From Bacillota bacterium (GTDB lineage: Bacteria; Bacillota; Clostridia; Acetivibrionales; JAFADI01): a stretch of 14,898 bases of DNA. Of the stretch, positions 14,048 through 14,898 are shown one piece after another (the stretch's first letter is position 1; each line of letters begins with the position of its first letter). Where the stretch lies: assembly GCA_023424965.1 (NCBI GenBank), contig JAFADI010000156.1, positions 1 through 14,898 on the forward strand, read 5' to 3'. The translations under genes were made by a program, and so were the position numbers. Below the pieces are notes generated by a model. It ran no database searches. It worked only from the letters and a program-made list of their open reading frames with translations, and was not told the DNA's origin.

Positions 14048-14898
14048 GTGAAGCCCACCGTAAAGGATATTGCCCGAGCCGCAAATGTCTCTCCCGGAAC
14101 TGTTTCAAATGCATTAAACAACCGGAAGGGCGTAAGCGAGGAAATCAAACAACTGGTGTTCAAAACCGCGAAGGAGCTGGGCTATTCCAGGGAGAACTCC
14201 TCCGACCGCAGCACTATCCGGTTTATCATATTCAAAAGGCACGGGTATGTGGTTTCCGACACTCCCTTTTTCTCCTCCCTCATCGAGGGAATTGAAAAGG
14301 AATGCAGGATGCAGGGATATGAGCTGCTGATTTCCCACGTGAGTACCGGTGATACGGACTTTAAGGAAACCATCGGCAGCATTAACGGCGACTATAATTC
14401 GGGCATTTTGATCCTGGCCACCGAAATGACGCCGGAGGACGTGGCGTTGTTCGGCGGCAACGGAGTGCCGGTGGTGCTCCTGGACAGCTGCTTCATAAAC
14501 AGCCCCTATGACTGTGTCCTCATCGGAAATACCGATGCGGCCTATAATGCTACAGGCTATTTGATTGAAAAAGGGCATAAGCAGATTGGATACCTTCACA
14601 GCTCCGCCTATATCAACAACTTCTATTTCAGAAGGCAGGGATATGCAGAGGCTTTGAGGGACCGGGGCCTGAAAGAGGAGGAGAGTTTCAGGCTTTGCCT
14701 GGAGCCTACCATGGAAGGAGCCTACAGGGACATGAAGGCAGCCCTTGAAAAAGAGACTTTGGCCTTGCCGACAGCCTTCTTTGCCGACAACGACATTATT
14801 GCCTTCGGGGCCATGCGGGCGCTGAAGGAAAAGGGTTTGCGGATCCCCGAGGACATATCCGTTGTGGGCTTTGACGACATGCCCTTCTGTGAGATCAC
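14048..14898 (+). CDS. LacI-family transcriptional regulator, 3' end beyond window
   Basis: This is a cytoplasmic sugar-responsive DNA-binding regulator, 283 codons visible and cut by the window end. The N-terminal helix-turn-helix (residues 3-46, TVKDIARAANVSPGTVSNAL) is typical of LacI/PurR. The next stretch is odd: only about ten residues separate LGY (44-46) from the first strand of the effector domain (IRFIIFK, 57-63), against roughly twenty in LacI and PurR. The hinge helix with its minor-groove leucine therefore appears missing. The effector domain follows the periplasmic-binding fold: DTPFFSSLIEGIEKEC, GILILATEMT, VPVVLLDSCF, GNTDAAYNATGYLIEKGHKQIGYL, the PTAFFADNDIIAFGAMRAL segment and SVVGFDDMPF. 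GTG start with GGAGTGA. It may control the importer upstream, its own promoter, or genes downstream of the window. Confidence 0.93.
   Translation, partial: MKPTVKDIARAANVSPGTVSNALNNRKGVSEEIKQLVFKTAKELGYSRENSSDRSTIRFIIFKRHGYVVSDTPFFSSLIEGIEKECRMQGYELLISHVSTGDTDFKETIGSINGDYNSGILILATEMTPEDVALFGGNGVPVVLLDSCFINSPYDCVLIGNTDAAYNATGYLIEKGHKQIGYLHSSAYINNFYFRRQGYAEALRDRGLKEEESFRLCLEPTMEGAYRDMKAALEKETLALPTAFFADNDIIAFGAMRALKEKGLRIPEDISVVGFDDMPFCEI

Overview
The window is a compact, entirely plus-strand sugar-uptake and sugar-metabolism locus, most likely from a member of the Clostridia (Bacillota). Evidence for that origin is the strong AGGAGG-type Shine-Dalgarno sites, the frequent AGG arginine and TTG/GTG start codons, the YesM/YesN-type two-component pair, lipoproteins with lipobox cysteines, and RbsABC-type transport genes of clostridial style. 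Base composition is fairly GC-rich for that group, so a mesophilic or thermophilic clostridium of intermediate GC is a better guess than a low-GC Clostridium. I cannot name a species.

Layout. (1) Positions 1-3257 hold the metabolic module: the 3' part of the N-terminal subunit of a split transketolase, the complete C-terminal subunit, and an FGGY carbohydrate kinase closely resembling glycerol kinase, tightly spaced as an operon. (2) Positions 3321-6784 hold a YesM-like sensor histidine kinase and a YesN-like AraC-type response regulator. (3) Positions 6865-9235 hold two substrate-binding proteins with no permease of their own: an RbsB-fold protein and a family 1 (MalE-like) protein. Each has one N-terminal hydrophobic helix and no lipobox, so each looks membrane-anchored. 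(4) Positions 9325-13839 hold a complete ribose-type ABC importer: lipoprotein RbsB, a DUF2291 lipoprotein, the double-ATPase RbsA and the permease RbsC. A very strong 20-bp intercistronic hairpin follows rbsB. (5) Positions 13840-14047 are a regulatory intergenic region with a 20-bp direct repeat carrying TATAAT and a long inverted repeat. It leads into a LacI-family regulator (14048 to the window end) with an unusually short hinge.

How the parts fit (inference). The importer brings in a sugar or polyol. The FGGY kinase phosphorylates it or its isomerised ketose, and the split transketolase moves a two-carbon unit into the pentose-phosphate pool. The kinase keeps the GlpK catalytic frame but has Ser where GlpK has the glycerol-contacting Gln246 and Phe270, so glycerol is an unlikely substrate. 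Kinase plus split transketolase plus ribose-type importer recalls the D-apiose/apulose-4-phosphate route, but no isomerase is visible here, so this stays a hypothesis. The two anchored binding proteins beside the histidine kinase suggest a multi-protein extracytoplasmic sugar sensor like the XylFII-LytS-YesN system, here with a second binding protein of a different fold family. That is the most interesting feature of the window.

No tRNA, rRNA, CRISPR array, insertion sequence or phage gene was seen. There is no gene-free stretch over 300 bases; the longest is the 208-base region before the LacI gene.
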